Assembly (NCBI RefSeq): GCF_013299185.1
Contig: NZ_JAAFKG010000029.1
Location: forward strand, 1-48,248
Direction of reading: 5' to 3'
DNA length: 48,248 nt
Origin: Microcoleus sp. bin48.metabat.b7b8b9.023
GTDB lineage: Bacteria > Cyanobacteriota > Cyanobacteriia > Cyanobacteriales > Microcoleaceae
Shown: positions 33,979 to 42,539 of the stretch, piece after piece
Layout of the letters: the number at the start of each line of letters is the position of its first letter
Numbering within the stretch: position 1 is the stretch's first letter
The notes under the pieces: generated by a model
What the model was told of the DNA's origin: nothing
Databases searched by the model: none
What the model saw: the letters and a program-made list of their open reading frames with translations, nothing else
Position numbers and translations under genes: made by a program

Positions 33979-36609
33979 ATGACGAAGCACTACCGACAAA
34001 GATTAGTTGCCGTAATTGCCCTCTCGTTTCTATCTTTCACATCACCTTTACTGTTGACTCGGAATGCTGCGGCCCAAAACCTGAGCGCATCGAAGGCTAA
34101 TCCCAAAGAGATTGACTCACTCATCGAGAAGTTAAAGACTAATGATGAAAGGGAACTTGATGCAACTATTAAGAAGTTACGAAAAATAGGTAAACCAGCC
34201 ATCCCCGCTTTGATTGAAGCTTTGCGCGATCAGAATTTGCTAGTCCGCCGGAGTGCTGCCGAGGTTTTGCAACGATTTGGTGCCTCTGCTATTCCTGCCC
34301 TTGTCAAAGCCTCGAAAGACTCAGATGTGCTGGTACGTCGTCGCGCTGCTGTTTTGCTGGCAAAAAGTTTGCTGGTAAGCGAAATAAACAGAAGCCCTTT
34401 ATTCTCATCAGAAGCTAAAGCAGTTGTGCCACAGCTAGTTCTCCTACTTAAAGACTCCGATCCAGATGTGCGTATCAGTGCAGTCTATGCCTTGGGGAAT
34501 ATCGGTGGAGAAGCTAAAACAGTTATACCGCAGCTAATTCCCCTACTTCAAGACTCCGATGCAAGTGTGCGTAGCAGTGCAGCCTCTACCTTGGGGCTTA
34601 TCGGTAAAGAAGCTAAAGCTGTTGTGCCGCAGCTAGTTCCCCTGCTTCAAGACTCAGATACAAGTGTGCGTACCAGTGCAGCCTATGCCTTGGGGAATAT
34701 CGGTGGAGAAGCTAAAACAGTTATACCGCAGCTAGTTCTCTTACTTAAAGACTCCGATGCAAGTGTGCGTGGCAGTGCAGCCTATGCCTTGGGATTTATT
34801 AGTGAAGAAGCTAAAACAGTTATACCGCAGCTAGTTCTCTTACTTAAAGACTTCGATGCAAGTGTGCGTGGCAGTGCAGCCTATGCCTTGGGGAGAATCG
34901 CTCTTAGGCTTCAAGAAAAAGCAAAGATGCTAACTTCACCGGAGTTAAATGAGGTCGTATCAAATTTAGAATCAGCCTTGAAAATTTTGGCAGAACCTAA
35001 AGGTGGTGTATCACCACAAACAACGATCGCAAATCTCCGTGTATACATCAATGTTCTCAAAGCCGAACAAAACGATCGCCTATTCGTAAAATCAATTATC
35101 CAAAATCCCTACATCTGGGGAACCGGAATATACTTATTTTTACTCTTCGGAACCTTTGCCATCCGTCCACTGTGGCTGCTAAAAATCTATGAAACCTTAA
35201 AACCGATCGGCTTCAAAATACCAGTTCTCGGCACAGACGTATCCCTCGGCAACTTGATATTTTTCAAATATCATCCCAGAGTCCTCGATGCTTGGGTGAC
35301 AGCACACATCCAAGCCCCGCGAAACGAATTTCAGAAGCGGGAAACAGTGCGCGATCGCAAAATTTTCGTCCCCATTCCCGTCATCCTCGACAACAACACA
35401 ATTGCAACTTTGAAAGGCAAAGATTTGCAGCCCACATTTGCTCAAAAGCGCGGCTGTTTGTTGATTTGGGAAGAAGGGGGAGCCGGAAAAACCAGTTTAG
35501 CTTGTCAGATTGGCAAATGGGCGATGTCGGATAATCCTGAAGAACGTATTTGCAGTCATCGAATGCTGCCAGTTCTGATCGAAGAAGAACTCAACATAAA
35601 AGTAACAGAAGGCAAACAGCCATTCATCGAAGCAATTCGCGGTCAATTGCAAGATTTAACCGACACTGCCGAGCCGATTTCTGAAGAATTATTACAACAA
35701 TTGCTCAAACAGCGGCGCATTCTAGTTATCGTCGATCATTTCTCAGAAATGAGCGAACAAACACGAACAGCAATTAAACCGGGAATGCCAGATTTTTCTG
35801 TTAATGCTTTGCTGGTAACTTCGCGGCTGCAAGAAGATTTAGATAAAGTTACCAAGACCACAATCAAACCCCTCCGCATTGCCGGAAATCGATTGTCATC
35901 GTTCATGGAAAGCTATCTCAGCCAACGGCAAAAGCGCGACTTATTCAGCAGCGATACTGAATTTTTCGATGCCTGTATCCAACTATCAACAATCGCAGGC
36001 GACAGAAACATCACCGTTTTGCTAGCCAAACTCTATGCCGACCAACTGATTGCCAAGAAAGAAGGCACAACTGACGGCAATTTACCAGATAACATTGCCG
36101 AGTTAATGCTGCACTATTTAAACCAAGTCAACCACAGCGTAACAGAGGATAAGATCAGCGATTCCACCGTCCAAAAAGATGCTAAAATCATCGCCTGGGA
36201 ATGCCTGAAGTCAACCTATCGCCCCGCAGCAGCAAACCCTAAAAATGCGATAATTGCTCTGGGTGCAGAGAATCCAGAATCGCGAATCAAGTATTTAGAA
36301 GAGAAACTCAGAATCATCCAAACAAAAGGTGTCGCCCACGACCAAATTCACTTTGCTTTAGATCCGGTAGCCGAGTATTTAGCCGCGTTGCATTTGCTAG
36401 ATATTAACGGCACTGATGAGAGTAAATGGCAAGATTTTTTGAATATAGCAGACTCCCAAAATTCACCAGAAGGAATCAAAGGCTTTATGCTAGCAGTAAA
36501 AGATTGCTATCTCGATGAAATTAGCGGTGCAAAAGATACTGATTTTCTGCCACAACAAATCACATCGCGCTATAATGTAACAATTACCGCAGTGCCTGTA
36601 TCTCCTTAA
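33979..36609 (+). CDS. Signal peptide - HEAT repeat - transmembrane - NACHT-like NTPase
   Basis: 876 residues from ATG 33979. This start has AAGGA upstream and gives a classical signal peptide, MTKHYRQRLVAVIALSFLSF to NAAAQ; an in-frame ATG at 33940 adds 13 residues. Residues about 45-320 are PBS-lyase-type HEAT repeats, five of them nearly identical 33-residue units (EAKTVIPQLVLLLKDSDASV, then RGSAAYALG). A transmembrane helix follows at about 376-398 (YIWGTGIYLFLLFGTFAI). A STAND/NACHT-like domain has Walker A EEGGAGKTS (Lys504) and Walker B ILVIVDH (Asp586). The TSRLQ and LRIAG segments match sensor regions. If the N-terminus is exported, HEAT repeats lie outside and the NTPase inside, a possible transmembrane sensor. 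Function unknown. Confidence 0.82.
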   Translation: MTKHYRQRLVAVIALSFLSFTSPLLLTRNAAAQNLSASKANPKEIDSLIEKLKTNDERELDATIKKLRKIGKPAIPALIEALRDQNLLVRRSAAEVLQRFGASAIPALVKASKDSDVLVRRRAAVLLAKSLLVSEINRSPLFSSEAKAVVPQLVLLLKDSDPDVRISAVYALGNIGGEAKTVIPQLIPLLQDSDASVRSSAASTLGLIGKEAKAVVPQLVPLLQDSDTSVRTSAAYALGNIGGEAKTVIPQLVLLLKDSDASVRGSAAYALGFISEEAKTVIPQLVLLLKDFDASVRGSAAYALGRIALRLQEKAKMLTSPELNEVVSNLESALKILAEPKGGVSPQTTIANLRVYINVLKAEQNDRLFVKSIIQNPYIWGTGIYLFLLFGTFAIRPLWLLKIYETLKPIGFKIPVLGTDVSLGNLIFFKYHPRVLDAWVTAHIQAPRNEFQKRETVRDRKIFVPIPVILDNNTIATLKGKDLQPTFAQKRGCLLIWEEGGAGKTSLACQIGKWAMSDNPEERICSHRMLPVLIEEELNIKVTEGKQPFIEAIRGQLQDLTDTAEPISEELLQQLLKQRRILVIVDHFSEMSEQTRTAIKPGMPDFSVNALLVTSRLQEDLDKVTKTTIKPLRIAGNRLSSFMESYLSQRQKRDLFSSDTEFFDACIQLSTIAGDRNITVLLAKLYADQLIAKKEGTTDGNLPDNIAELMLHYLNQVNHSVTEDKISDSTVQKDAKIIAWECLKSTYRPAAANPKNAIIALGAENPESRIKYLEEKLRIIQTKGVAHDQIHFALDPVAEYLAALHLLDINGTDESKWQDFLNIADSQNSPEGIKGFMLAVKDCYLDEISGAKDTDFLPQQITSRYNVTITAVPVSP

Positions 36610-36649
36610 TATCACATCCGTTATCAATTTAATGGGTCGTTGCAGATAT

Positions 36650-36775
36650 CTCGATCCCCCTAAATCCCCCTTAGGTCGGGGGACTTTGACCAGAATCTTG
36701 TCCTTAAGAAGGGGGACTTTGAGCAGAATCTTGTCCCCCCCTTATTAAGGGGGGTTAGGGGGGATCGGAGTCTAT
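36650..36775. repeat. Intergenic GGGGGACTTTG / CCCCCCTTATTAAGGGGGG repeats
   Basis: Two AAG(A/T)...GGGGGACTTTGA(C/G)CAGAATCTTGTCC units and a CCCCCCTTATTAAGGGGGG palindrome, ending GGGGGGATCGG. It is the same family as the two in-frame arrays in cobN. Confidence 0.75.
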
Positions 36776-36844
36776 GCAGCAGTCAACAATCATTCCGGTA
36801 CAATCGGAATTGATATCACATCTCGCAGGGATATTTGTATAACC

Positions 36845-37714
36845 ATGTACATACCAGATTCGCAATCTTCCCAAGCAAAAGCGTTGCCGACGATGTACGA
36901 TCTACCTAGTGAAGACCCCGATGATACTGGGTTTGACGAATATCATCGATGGCAAGCACAACTTTTGTCTGCTAGCTGCATTCCCCCTAATTATCCAGTC
37001 GATCGCACATTTTCAGCCAGCGATCTCAATCTATACTACGACTCTAACCATCCCAATTGGTACAAAAGACCCGATTGGTATTTAGTTGTGGGCGTTTCGA
37101 GATTTTACCAAGACAGAGACTTGCGCCAAAGTTACGTCATTTGGGACGAAGCAGTCAATCCTTTAATTGCGATCGAATTCCTATCACCAAGTACGGAAGA
37201 TGAAGATTTAGGGCTGACAGAATCAGAACCAAACAAACCGCCGACTAAGTGGCAGGTTTACGAGAGAATTTTGCGGATTCCCTATTACTTTGTTTTTAGC
37301 AAATACAACAATCAATTGAGAGTATTTCGCTTGATTGGCAACCGTTACCGCGAACAAGTGCTAACAGGTTCTCGATTCTGGATACCGGAAATACAGTTAA
37401 GTTTGGGTTTGTGGCAAGGCGCTTTTCTGCAAAATGAAAGGTTGTGGCTGCGCTGGTACGATATTAATGGGAATTTGATTCTGACTCCTGAAGAATTTGC
37501 AAGACAGCGAGCTCAATTGGAAAGCCAACGAGCCGAATTGGAATGCCAACGAGCTGAGTTTGAAAGGCAGCAAGCTGAAATTGAAAGGCAGCAAGCTGAA
37601 TCTGAAAGGCAACGTGCTGAATCTGAAAGGCAACGTGCTGAATCTGAAAGGGAGCGAGCCAATCGTTTAGCCGATCGCCTCCGAGTAATGGGCATTAATC
37701 CAGATGAACTGTAA
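36845..37714 (+). CDS. Uma2-family (DUF820) protein with C-terminal coiled coil
   Basis: 289 residues. The Uma2 domain (about 20-205) is a PD-(D/E)xK nuclease-like fold common in cyanobacteria. Visible are RPDWYLVVGV (conserved PDxxLVVG-like motif), AVNPLIAIEFLSPSTEDEDLG (the I-E-hydrophobic-S-P-S-T catalytic strand) and KWQVYERILRIPYYFVF. Residues about 215-280 form a heptad coiled coil, built from ERQRAES / ERQQAES units that repeat at 21 bp. The end, ANRLADRLRVMGINPDEL, is typical for this subfamily. Nuclease function is inferred from fold; the biological role of Uma2 proteins is unclear. It lies between the NACHT-like and TPR genes on the plus strand, separated by repeats. Confidence 0.85.
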   Translation: MYIPDSQSSQAKALPTMYDLPSEDPDDTGFDEYHRWQAQLLSASCIPPNYPVDRTFSASDLNLYYDSNHPNWYKRPDWYLVVGVSRFYQDRDLRQSYVIWDEAVNPLIAIEFLSPSTEDEDLGLTESEPNKPPTKWQVYERILRIPYYFVFSKYNNQLRVFRLIGNRYREQVLTGSRFWIPEIQLSLGLWQGAFLQNERLWLRWYDINGNLILTPEEFARQRAQLESQRAELECQRAEFERQQAEIERQQAESERQRAESERQRAESERERANRLADRLRVMGINPDEL

Positions 37715-37751
37715 AATTTAATATAGGACTTGCTCTGTCATCCGACAGTAA

Positions 37752-37818
37752 AATTAGTTTGTAGTAAGGACTAAAGTCCTTCACTGCTGAGGACTAAAGT
37801 CCTCACTACAAACATTCT
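37752..37818. repeat. GGACTAAAGTCC palindrome pair
   Basis: TTTGTAGTAAGGACTAAAGT, then CTTCACTGCTGA, then GGACTAAAGTCCTCACTACA. An inverted unit of the same family as at 30.3 and 48 kb. Confidence 0.75.
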
Positions 37819-37895
37819 TTTAAACTGTAAGATGAAATACTAGCGTCAAATGCTGCTAGCACTGCCCATAAAAATTTATTAACTAAAAATAACTT

Positions 37896-39764
37896 ATGCC
37901 AGAACCTACTTCATTGCGCGATCGCTACCTAGCACTGATCGATAAAATTGTCGAAATCACCCTCAAAGGTCAAATTCGCTCCAAAGAACAAGTATATCAA
38001 ATGTTGGTGCAAGACATTGGCACCGGCACCGGCGAAATCTTTGAACGCTGTTTCGGCGAACGCTTAGATGCCACTGACAACCTGCTCAGAAATGAAAAGG
38101 ACGAAATCAAACAAGCCAAGGCAAATCGCAGCCTCAGAGCGCTCAAAACTATCCAAGGAGAATGGGAACGCTGGCAGAAGGATAACCGCGTCGATCGCGA
38201 AATCGCATCTTCCATCCAACAAATCCTTGCCGCCGAATCTAACGGCCGCCTCCTGGCAATATTGCAAATAATCGATCCCAATAAAGAACATCCGCTGACT
38301 CTCGATCAATTGCAGCAATTGTCAAAATCTGTTCACCAACAAATGCTGCAAACTACCAATCCCGAAACCGAACGAGATTTGCAGCAAATCACAGCCGGGA
38401 TTGCTAAAGGTTTAGAATCTTGGCAGCGCTTGGAACCGGAACTCGTCGGCTGGATTTATCAGCCGCAGCAGCTAGGATTCGCCGGCAGTCCCGAACAAAA
38501 TGGGCCTTGGGCTTTTTGGGCTAAAAAAGTTAATAGTGCCTTTGTTAATGCTCTTTTACAGACTATTGCCAGGGGTGATTCTATCGTTGAATTTGCAGCC
38601 AAGCAGTCTAATGTAGAATTAGGTACGCTGCTGGAATTGGCGATAATTTTGCAGTGTTTGCAACGGGCTTTGGTAACATGGTTCGACAAGCAAGTTTATG
38701 ATTCCAAGGTGTCCACAAAAGCTTCGATTTCTACTTATATTACTTTTTCGGTAATTTGGAGTCAGCTAGCTAGTGGATTTAATAATTCTACGAAGAGCGG
38801 CGAACAGTTGGCAAATGCTTGTTTTCAGGTGACTTTGCAAATTTTACGCACTTTTTCTCAGCGGGAATACTTTCCGCTTTACGGCGGGATTTTTGCTTCG
38901 TTTGATGGTAAAGCTTTGCGGCATACTTTGGATTATTTAGATGAACCGCTGCGGCGTGTTGAAGGTACTCAAGCGAAGGCTCGGATTCTGACGCTTTTGG
39001 GTTATTCGATGCAGGCGGCTGGGGCTTACGAACGATCGATCTTACTGCACAAGCAATCCCTGGAAATTGCCCGCGCCGAAGGAGATAAAGCCTGCGAAGT
39101 CGCTAATCTCAATCATATCAGCCGCAATTATGTTGCTCAAAAAAATTATCAGGAAGCGATTAATTACAGCCAACGGGCTTTGATTATGGCACGGCAGGCG
39201 GGAGAGCGGCAAGGTGAGGCGAACGCGCTGGCTAATTTGGGCTACAGCGAGGTGTTCCAGGCGCGGCAGTTGGAGGAGGTGGAACCGGAGGTTTACGAAA
39301 GCGCTATTAGTTATTTGGAACAAGGTTTGTTATTGTCGGAGAAATTGGGCGATCGCCAAAGTCAAGCTTTTTGCTCTAGCAGCCTCGGTATTGCTAAAAT
39401 TGCTCTGGAAAATGCTGCTGGTGCGATCGAGTATTTGGTCAAAGGTTGGCAAGCTGCTCAATTTTCCGGCGACTTATATCTCCAAGGTCTCAATTTAGCT
39501 TATTTAGCTCAAGCTTATTACAGCCTAAATGAGCTAGAACAAGCAATTTTTGCTGGCTGTTTGGGGATGTATACTTTGGAGCAAATTGGGGCGATGGAAT
39601 GGCGACAATCGGCTGGTTTGCTGACTATTTTGCGCGGACAAATGGGGGCGGAATCTTTTAAACAGTCTTTAGCCAAAAGTCGATCCCGCATCATGCCAGT
39701 AATTGGTGTTGATGGCTACGATTATATTCCGGAATTGTTGGAAAAATACCAGCAATCTATTTGA
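37896..39764 (+). CDS. TPR-repeat protein of a cyanobacterial type
   Basis: 622 residues, no signal peptide or membrane helix seen. An N-terminal helical domain (about 1-230) contains SLRDRYLALIDKIVEITLKGQ and GTGEIFERCFGERL. A middle helical region is at about 230-350. The C-terminal half (about 365-590) is tetratricopeptide-like, for example AGAYERSILLHKQSLEIARAEG, KNYQEAINYSQRALIMARQAG and AISYLEQGLLLSEKLGD, spaced roughly 40 residues apart. TPR arrays mediate protein-protein contacts; partner and role are not known. It is the last plus-strand gene before a long repeat array, downstream of the Uma2 gene. Confidence 0.8.
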   Translation: MPEPTSLRDRYLALIDKIVEITLKGQIRSKEQVYQMLVQDIGTGTGEIFERCFGERLDATDNLLRNEKDEIKQAKANRSLRALKTIQGEWERWQKDNRVDREIASSIQQILAAESNGRLLAILQIIDPNKEHPLTLDQLQQLSKSVHQQMLQTTNPETERDLQQITAGIAKGLESWQRLEPELVGWIYQPQQLGFAGSPEQNGPWAFWAKKVNSAFVNALLQTIARGDSIVEFAAKQSNVELGTLLELAIILQCLQRALVTWFDKQVYDSKVSTKASISTYITFSVIWSQLASGFNNSTKSGEQLANACFQVTLQILRTFSQREYFPLYGGIFASFDGKALRHTLDYLDEPLRRVEGTQAKARILTLLGYSMQAAGAYERSILLHKQSLEIARAEGDKACEVANLNHISRNYVAQKNYQEAINYSQRALIMARQAGERQGEANALANLGYSEVFQARQLEEVEPEVYESAISYLEQGLLLSEKLGDRQSQAFCSSSLGIAKIALENAAGAIEYLVKGWQAAQFSGDLYLQGLNLAYLAQAYYSLNELEQAIFAGCLGMYTLEQIGAMEWRQSAGLLTILRGQMGAESFKQSLAKSRSRIMPVIGVDGYDYIPELLEKYQQSI

Positions 39765-39771
39765 TATCAAA

Positions 39772-40352
39772 ATTACTCGACGGTTGAAACTCGGCGGTTG
39801 AAACTCGGCGGTTGAAACCGCTACTACACAAACGATGTCCGCCTCCGCGGACTAAGAAAATCTTCAGAAACTCGGCGGTTGAAACCGCTACTACACAAAC
39901 GATGTCCGCCTCCGCGGACTAAGAAAATCTTCAGAAACTCGGCGGTTGAAACCGCTACTACACAAACGATGTCCGCCTCCGCGGACTAAGAAAATCTTCA
40001 GAAACTCGGCGGTTGAAACCGCTACTACACAAACGATGTCCGCCTCCGCGGACTAAGAAAATCTTCAGAAACTCGGCGGTTGAAACCGCTACTACACAAA
40101 CGATGTCCGCCTCCGCGGACTAAGAAAATCTTCAGTCCGCGGAGGCGGACTTTGTTTTTGTAGCCGCGATTTCAATCGCCGGGAATTGATGTTTTTGTAG
40201 CCGCGATTTCAATCGCCGGGAATTGATGTTTTTATAGCCGCGATTTCAATCGCCGGGAATTGATGTTTTTGTTGAAACTCGGCGATTTCAATCGCCGGGA
40301 ATTGATGTTTTTGTAGCCGCGATTTCAATCGCCGGGAATTGATGTTTTTCTA
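39772..40352. repeat. Two adjoining tandem repeat arrays, 67-bp and 37-bp units
   Basis: Array one (39772-40136) has about five units of 67 bp. Each has GGCGGTTGAAACCGC and GTCCGCCTCCGCGGAC palindromes plus a TAAGAAAATCTTCAG link; the right end closes with the inverse, GTCCGCGGAGGCGGAC. Array two (40156-40352) has about five 37-bp units with GTAGCCGCGATTTCAATCGC and CGGGAATTGATG. Units within an array are almost identical, including the stretches between palindromes. There is no gene in the roughly 600-base gap. Confidence 0.9.
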
Positions 40353-40363
40353 CTCGAACACAA

Positions 40364-41020
40364 CTAATGTTCGACTATTACCGGAGTGCCAACTGCGACT
40401 TTCTCAAATAAAGCTTGGGCATCTTTATCAAACATTCTGACACAACCGTGAGAAGCCGCTCGCCCGATCGACTCTGGATTCGGAGTACCGTGAAAACCAA
40501 TCACATTTTTACCATCCGTCCAAAACCCGATCCACCTGCTTCCCAGGGGATTGTCCGGCCCTGCGGGTACAAGTTCTCCAGTCCAAGGATGTTCCCAAAC
40601 TGGATCTTTAATCATGTGTGTAATTTTAAAATTCCCCGTGGGAGTTTCCCACCCGCCTTTACCGACAGCCACCGGGAAACTGGCTTGCACCTTATTTTTG
40701 CGGTAAACATAGACCCGGCGTTCTCGCAATTTCAGCACTAAACGCACTTCCTCAATGGCATTTTGCGGCGCGTTTGGTTCCTGGGGAAGATACTGAGACG
40801 GTTCGCCTAATGGTGGCAGTTCGGGAACTCCGAGATGTGGCAATTTTACATCGGATTTTGGCTGCTGGGCGATCGCCCTATTACTCAAATTAGCCACCTG
40901 TTCGGCTGCTACCTGCTGCTGGAGGGGAACCGACAGCGCCGCTGCGCTCAAACTCAGCACAATTAAGTTGTTAAATAAAAATTTGCTGTTCACCATTATT
41001 TTGTTCGCTAAACTCCTCAC
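40364..41020 (-). CDS. L,D-transpeptidase (YkuD family)
   Basis: 218 residues with an N-terminal signal or anchor (FLFNNLIVLSLSAAALSVPL). A short Pro-rich linker follows (LPHLGVPELPPLGEPSQYLP). The YkuD domain is at about 93-218, with VRLVLKLRERRVYVY and SFPVAVGKGGWETPTGNFKI. The catalytic IGFHGTPNPESIG and SHGCVRMFDKDA motifs give His191 and Cys193. It forms 3-3 cross-links in peptidoglycan or attaches proteins to it, acting in the periplasm. All catalytic residues are present. The gene stands alone, convergent with the TPR gene across the repeat array. The upstream ATG is kept as the longest reading; a start at 40996 is also possible. Confidence 0.92.
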   Translation of the reverse strand: MRSLANKIMVNSKFLFNNLIVLSLSAAALSVPLQQQVAAEQVANLSNRAIAQQPKSDVKLPHLGVPELPPLGEPSQYLPQEPNAPQNAIEEVRLVLKLRERRVYVYRKNKVQASFPVAVGKGGWETPTGNFKITHMIKDPVWEHPWTGELVPAGPDNPLGSRWIGFWTDGKNVIGFHGTPNPESIGRAASHGCVRMFDKDAQALFEKVAVGTPVIVEH

Positions 41021-41872
41021 CAGCAGTTCCTACAAATTTCCTATGTAATTATCCGCAAACTCCACCGAACAGCCACAATTTAGAGATGGCTTTTTTTGTG
41101 TAAATGCCCTGCCCAGTTTTGAGTTTCAATTCTACAAATTATAACTTGTCTAACTGTCACAAGATAGGTTTGTAGTGATGAATGCGATTTTAGGAAATTT
41201 GATGCGGACTAAAGTCCTCACTACAAACCAATATTTTTTATTGTCAGTAATTTTACGGATACGATCTAACTCAACAAAAAACTTACCTGAAATAATTGGT
41301 TGAAAGCTTCTCCTTGAGCGGGAGAAATTAAAATCAGACGATTCATTACTCCAATCCTCGGACTTCCAGGCAGAGGTTGCTGTCAACTATTAATTGTCAA
41401 CTGTCAACTGTCAACTGTCAACTGAATGAAGCACTAATATCAAAGAAACCGGGATTTTATACGGCTAATGGTGGCGCTGGGCTAGAGATTTTCGCGAACA
41501 AATCCGGTTGATGGGTAAATCGCGCAAGTCAATGATTGAATTTTACCTCCGACTCATTTGATTTTTTTATCTGTGGCAGACTGGCGATCGCAAATTGAAA
41601 CTATGGCGCTGCTGCATCCGGCAAGCATAATCTGTCTGTTGGCAGAGTTTGCCGCCCGTGGCACCACAGTTAGAGGGGCGCAAAAAAACGGAAACGGTCG
41701 ATCGAACAAACTCAATATATCACGCCGACACTCTAGAGATTCGAAGCACTGAACTTCTTGTAACAGGGGAACTTTTGATGTATAATTCAGTCTTTGAAAA
41801 CTTGTTCGATAATCTTTTTTTGAGATTGTCCTAAATTTACTACTCCGGGGATTAAACTGGATTAGGTTTAAA
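41021..41872. other. Gene-poor spacer with repeats
   Basis: About 850 bases without a supported gene. It holds an AGGTTTGTAGTGA...GGACTAAAGTCCTCACTACAAACC palindrome (41163-41228) and a run of CTGTCAA heptamers (41380-41424). Short frames at 41558-41752 and 41649-41834 overlap each other, lack family features and are not called. Confidence 0.6.
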
Positions 41873-41918
41873 GGTTGGGACTTTCGCGCAGCGGAAGCAA
41901 GCCCGACCCTGAATAGCA
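41873..41918 (+). promoter_or_regulatory. Structured 5' leader hairpin before the Pro-rich secreted protein gene
   Basis: GGTTGGG (41873-41879) pairs with CCCGACC (41912-41918). Inside it CTTTCGC pairs with GCGGAAG around a GCA loop, giving two stacked 7-bp stems. The element ends 17 bases before the ATG at 41936, so it may affect translation or mRNA stability. A GTGAGG Shine-Dalgarno-like run lies between. Confidence 0.35.
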
Positions 41919-41935
41919 GTTAATGTGAGGTTTCA

Positions 41936-42433
41936 ATGCGTCTTCAGAAGATCAAATTATTTACAGGTGCAACCCTGTCGGTACTAATATCGGCGGTTTC
42001 AGTGAATCCTGCGATGGCTAACCCTCCAATTGAAATAGCCCAAACGCAGAGCACCACAACAGCCAACGCTCAAACCATTATTGGTTTTGTCAAAAATATT
42101 GTCGGCGACATAGTAACAATTAGCCCAGAAAGCGGGCCGTACAGGACTCTCAGGATTCAAAGATGTATCCTGAGAATTACGTCTCTGGTACCGGGAATGA
42201 AAGTCAGAGCCACCGTAGCCGGAGATCAGGTAGAAAGGCTCGTCGTGATCCCCGATTATAAAGTAGTCTCTACCACAGTTGTTCGTCCCCCCGCTCCAGC
42301 ACCGCGTCCGGCCCCTGAACCGCCACCGCGTCCGGCTCCCGCTCCCCGCCCAGTTCCCCGTCCCGCTCCCGCTCCGGCTCCGCGTCCGATTCCGGCTCCG
42401 CGTCCAGCTCCTCCTGTGAGAGGACTTTGGTAG
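41936..42433 (+). CDS. Secreted protein with Pro/Ala/Arg-rich C-terminal repeats
   Basis: 165 residues. The signal peptide is MRLQKIKLFTGATLSVLISAVS, ending at NPAMANP. A small domain (about 45-110) contains TIIGFVKNIVGDIVTISPES and VPGMKVRATVAGDQVERLVVI, which looks like a small beta-barrel (OB-like) fold. Residues about 115-165 are PAPRP, PAPAPRPIPAPRP repeats ending in VRGLW. The tail may bind acidic envelope polymers or extend through the cell wall (inference). I do not recognise the family. A stacked hairpin precedes the gene and a strong terminator follows it, so it is a single-gene unit. Confidence 0.75.
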   Translation: MRLQKIKLFTGATLSVLISAVSVNPAMANPPIEIAQTQSTTTANAQTIIGFVKNIVGDIVTISPESGPYRTLRIQRCILRITSLVPGMKVRATVAGDQVERLVVIPDYKVVSTTVVRPPAPAPRPAPEPPPRPAPAPRPVPRPAPAPAPRPIPAPRPAPPVRGLW

Positions 42434-42455
42434 AGCTAGATTTCTAACCAGAATT

Positions 42456-42486
42456 AAGCCACCGCGCGCGCGGTGGCTTCGCTTTT
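42456..42486 (+). terminator. Rho-independent terminator
   Basis: AAGCCACCGCG-CG-CGCGGTGGCTT (42456-42479) is a perfect 11-bp stem, followed by CGCTTTTTC. It lies 23 bases after the stop of the Pro-rich secreted protein gene. Confidence 0.85.
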
Positions 42487-42539
42487 TCAGAGCAGTTAGA
42501 ATAAGAGAATTGTCCAGCAATTGTTGAGAAATCGCTGCT

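Noticed and set aside
39772..40352. Possible CRISPR array
   Set aside because: The sequences between the palindromes are the same in every unit, so there are no unique spacers, and no cas gene is in the window.
41558..41834. Short ORFs in the 41-41.9 kb spacer
   Set aside because: They overlap each other in different frames, have no family features and no clear Shine-Dalgarno.
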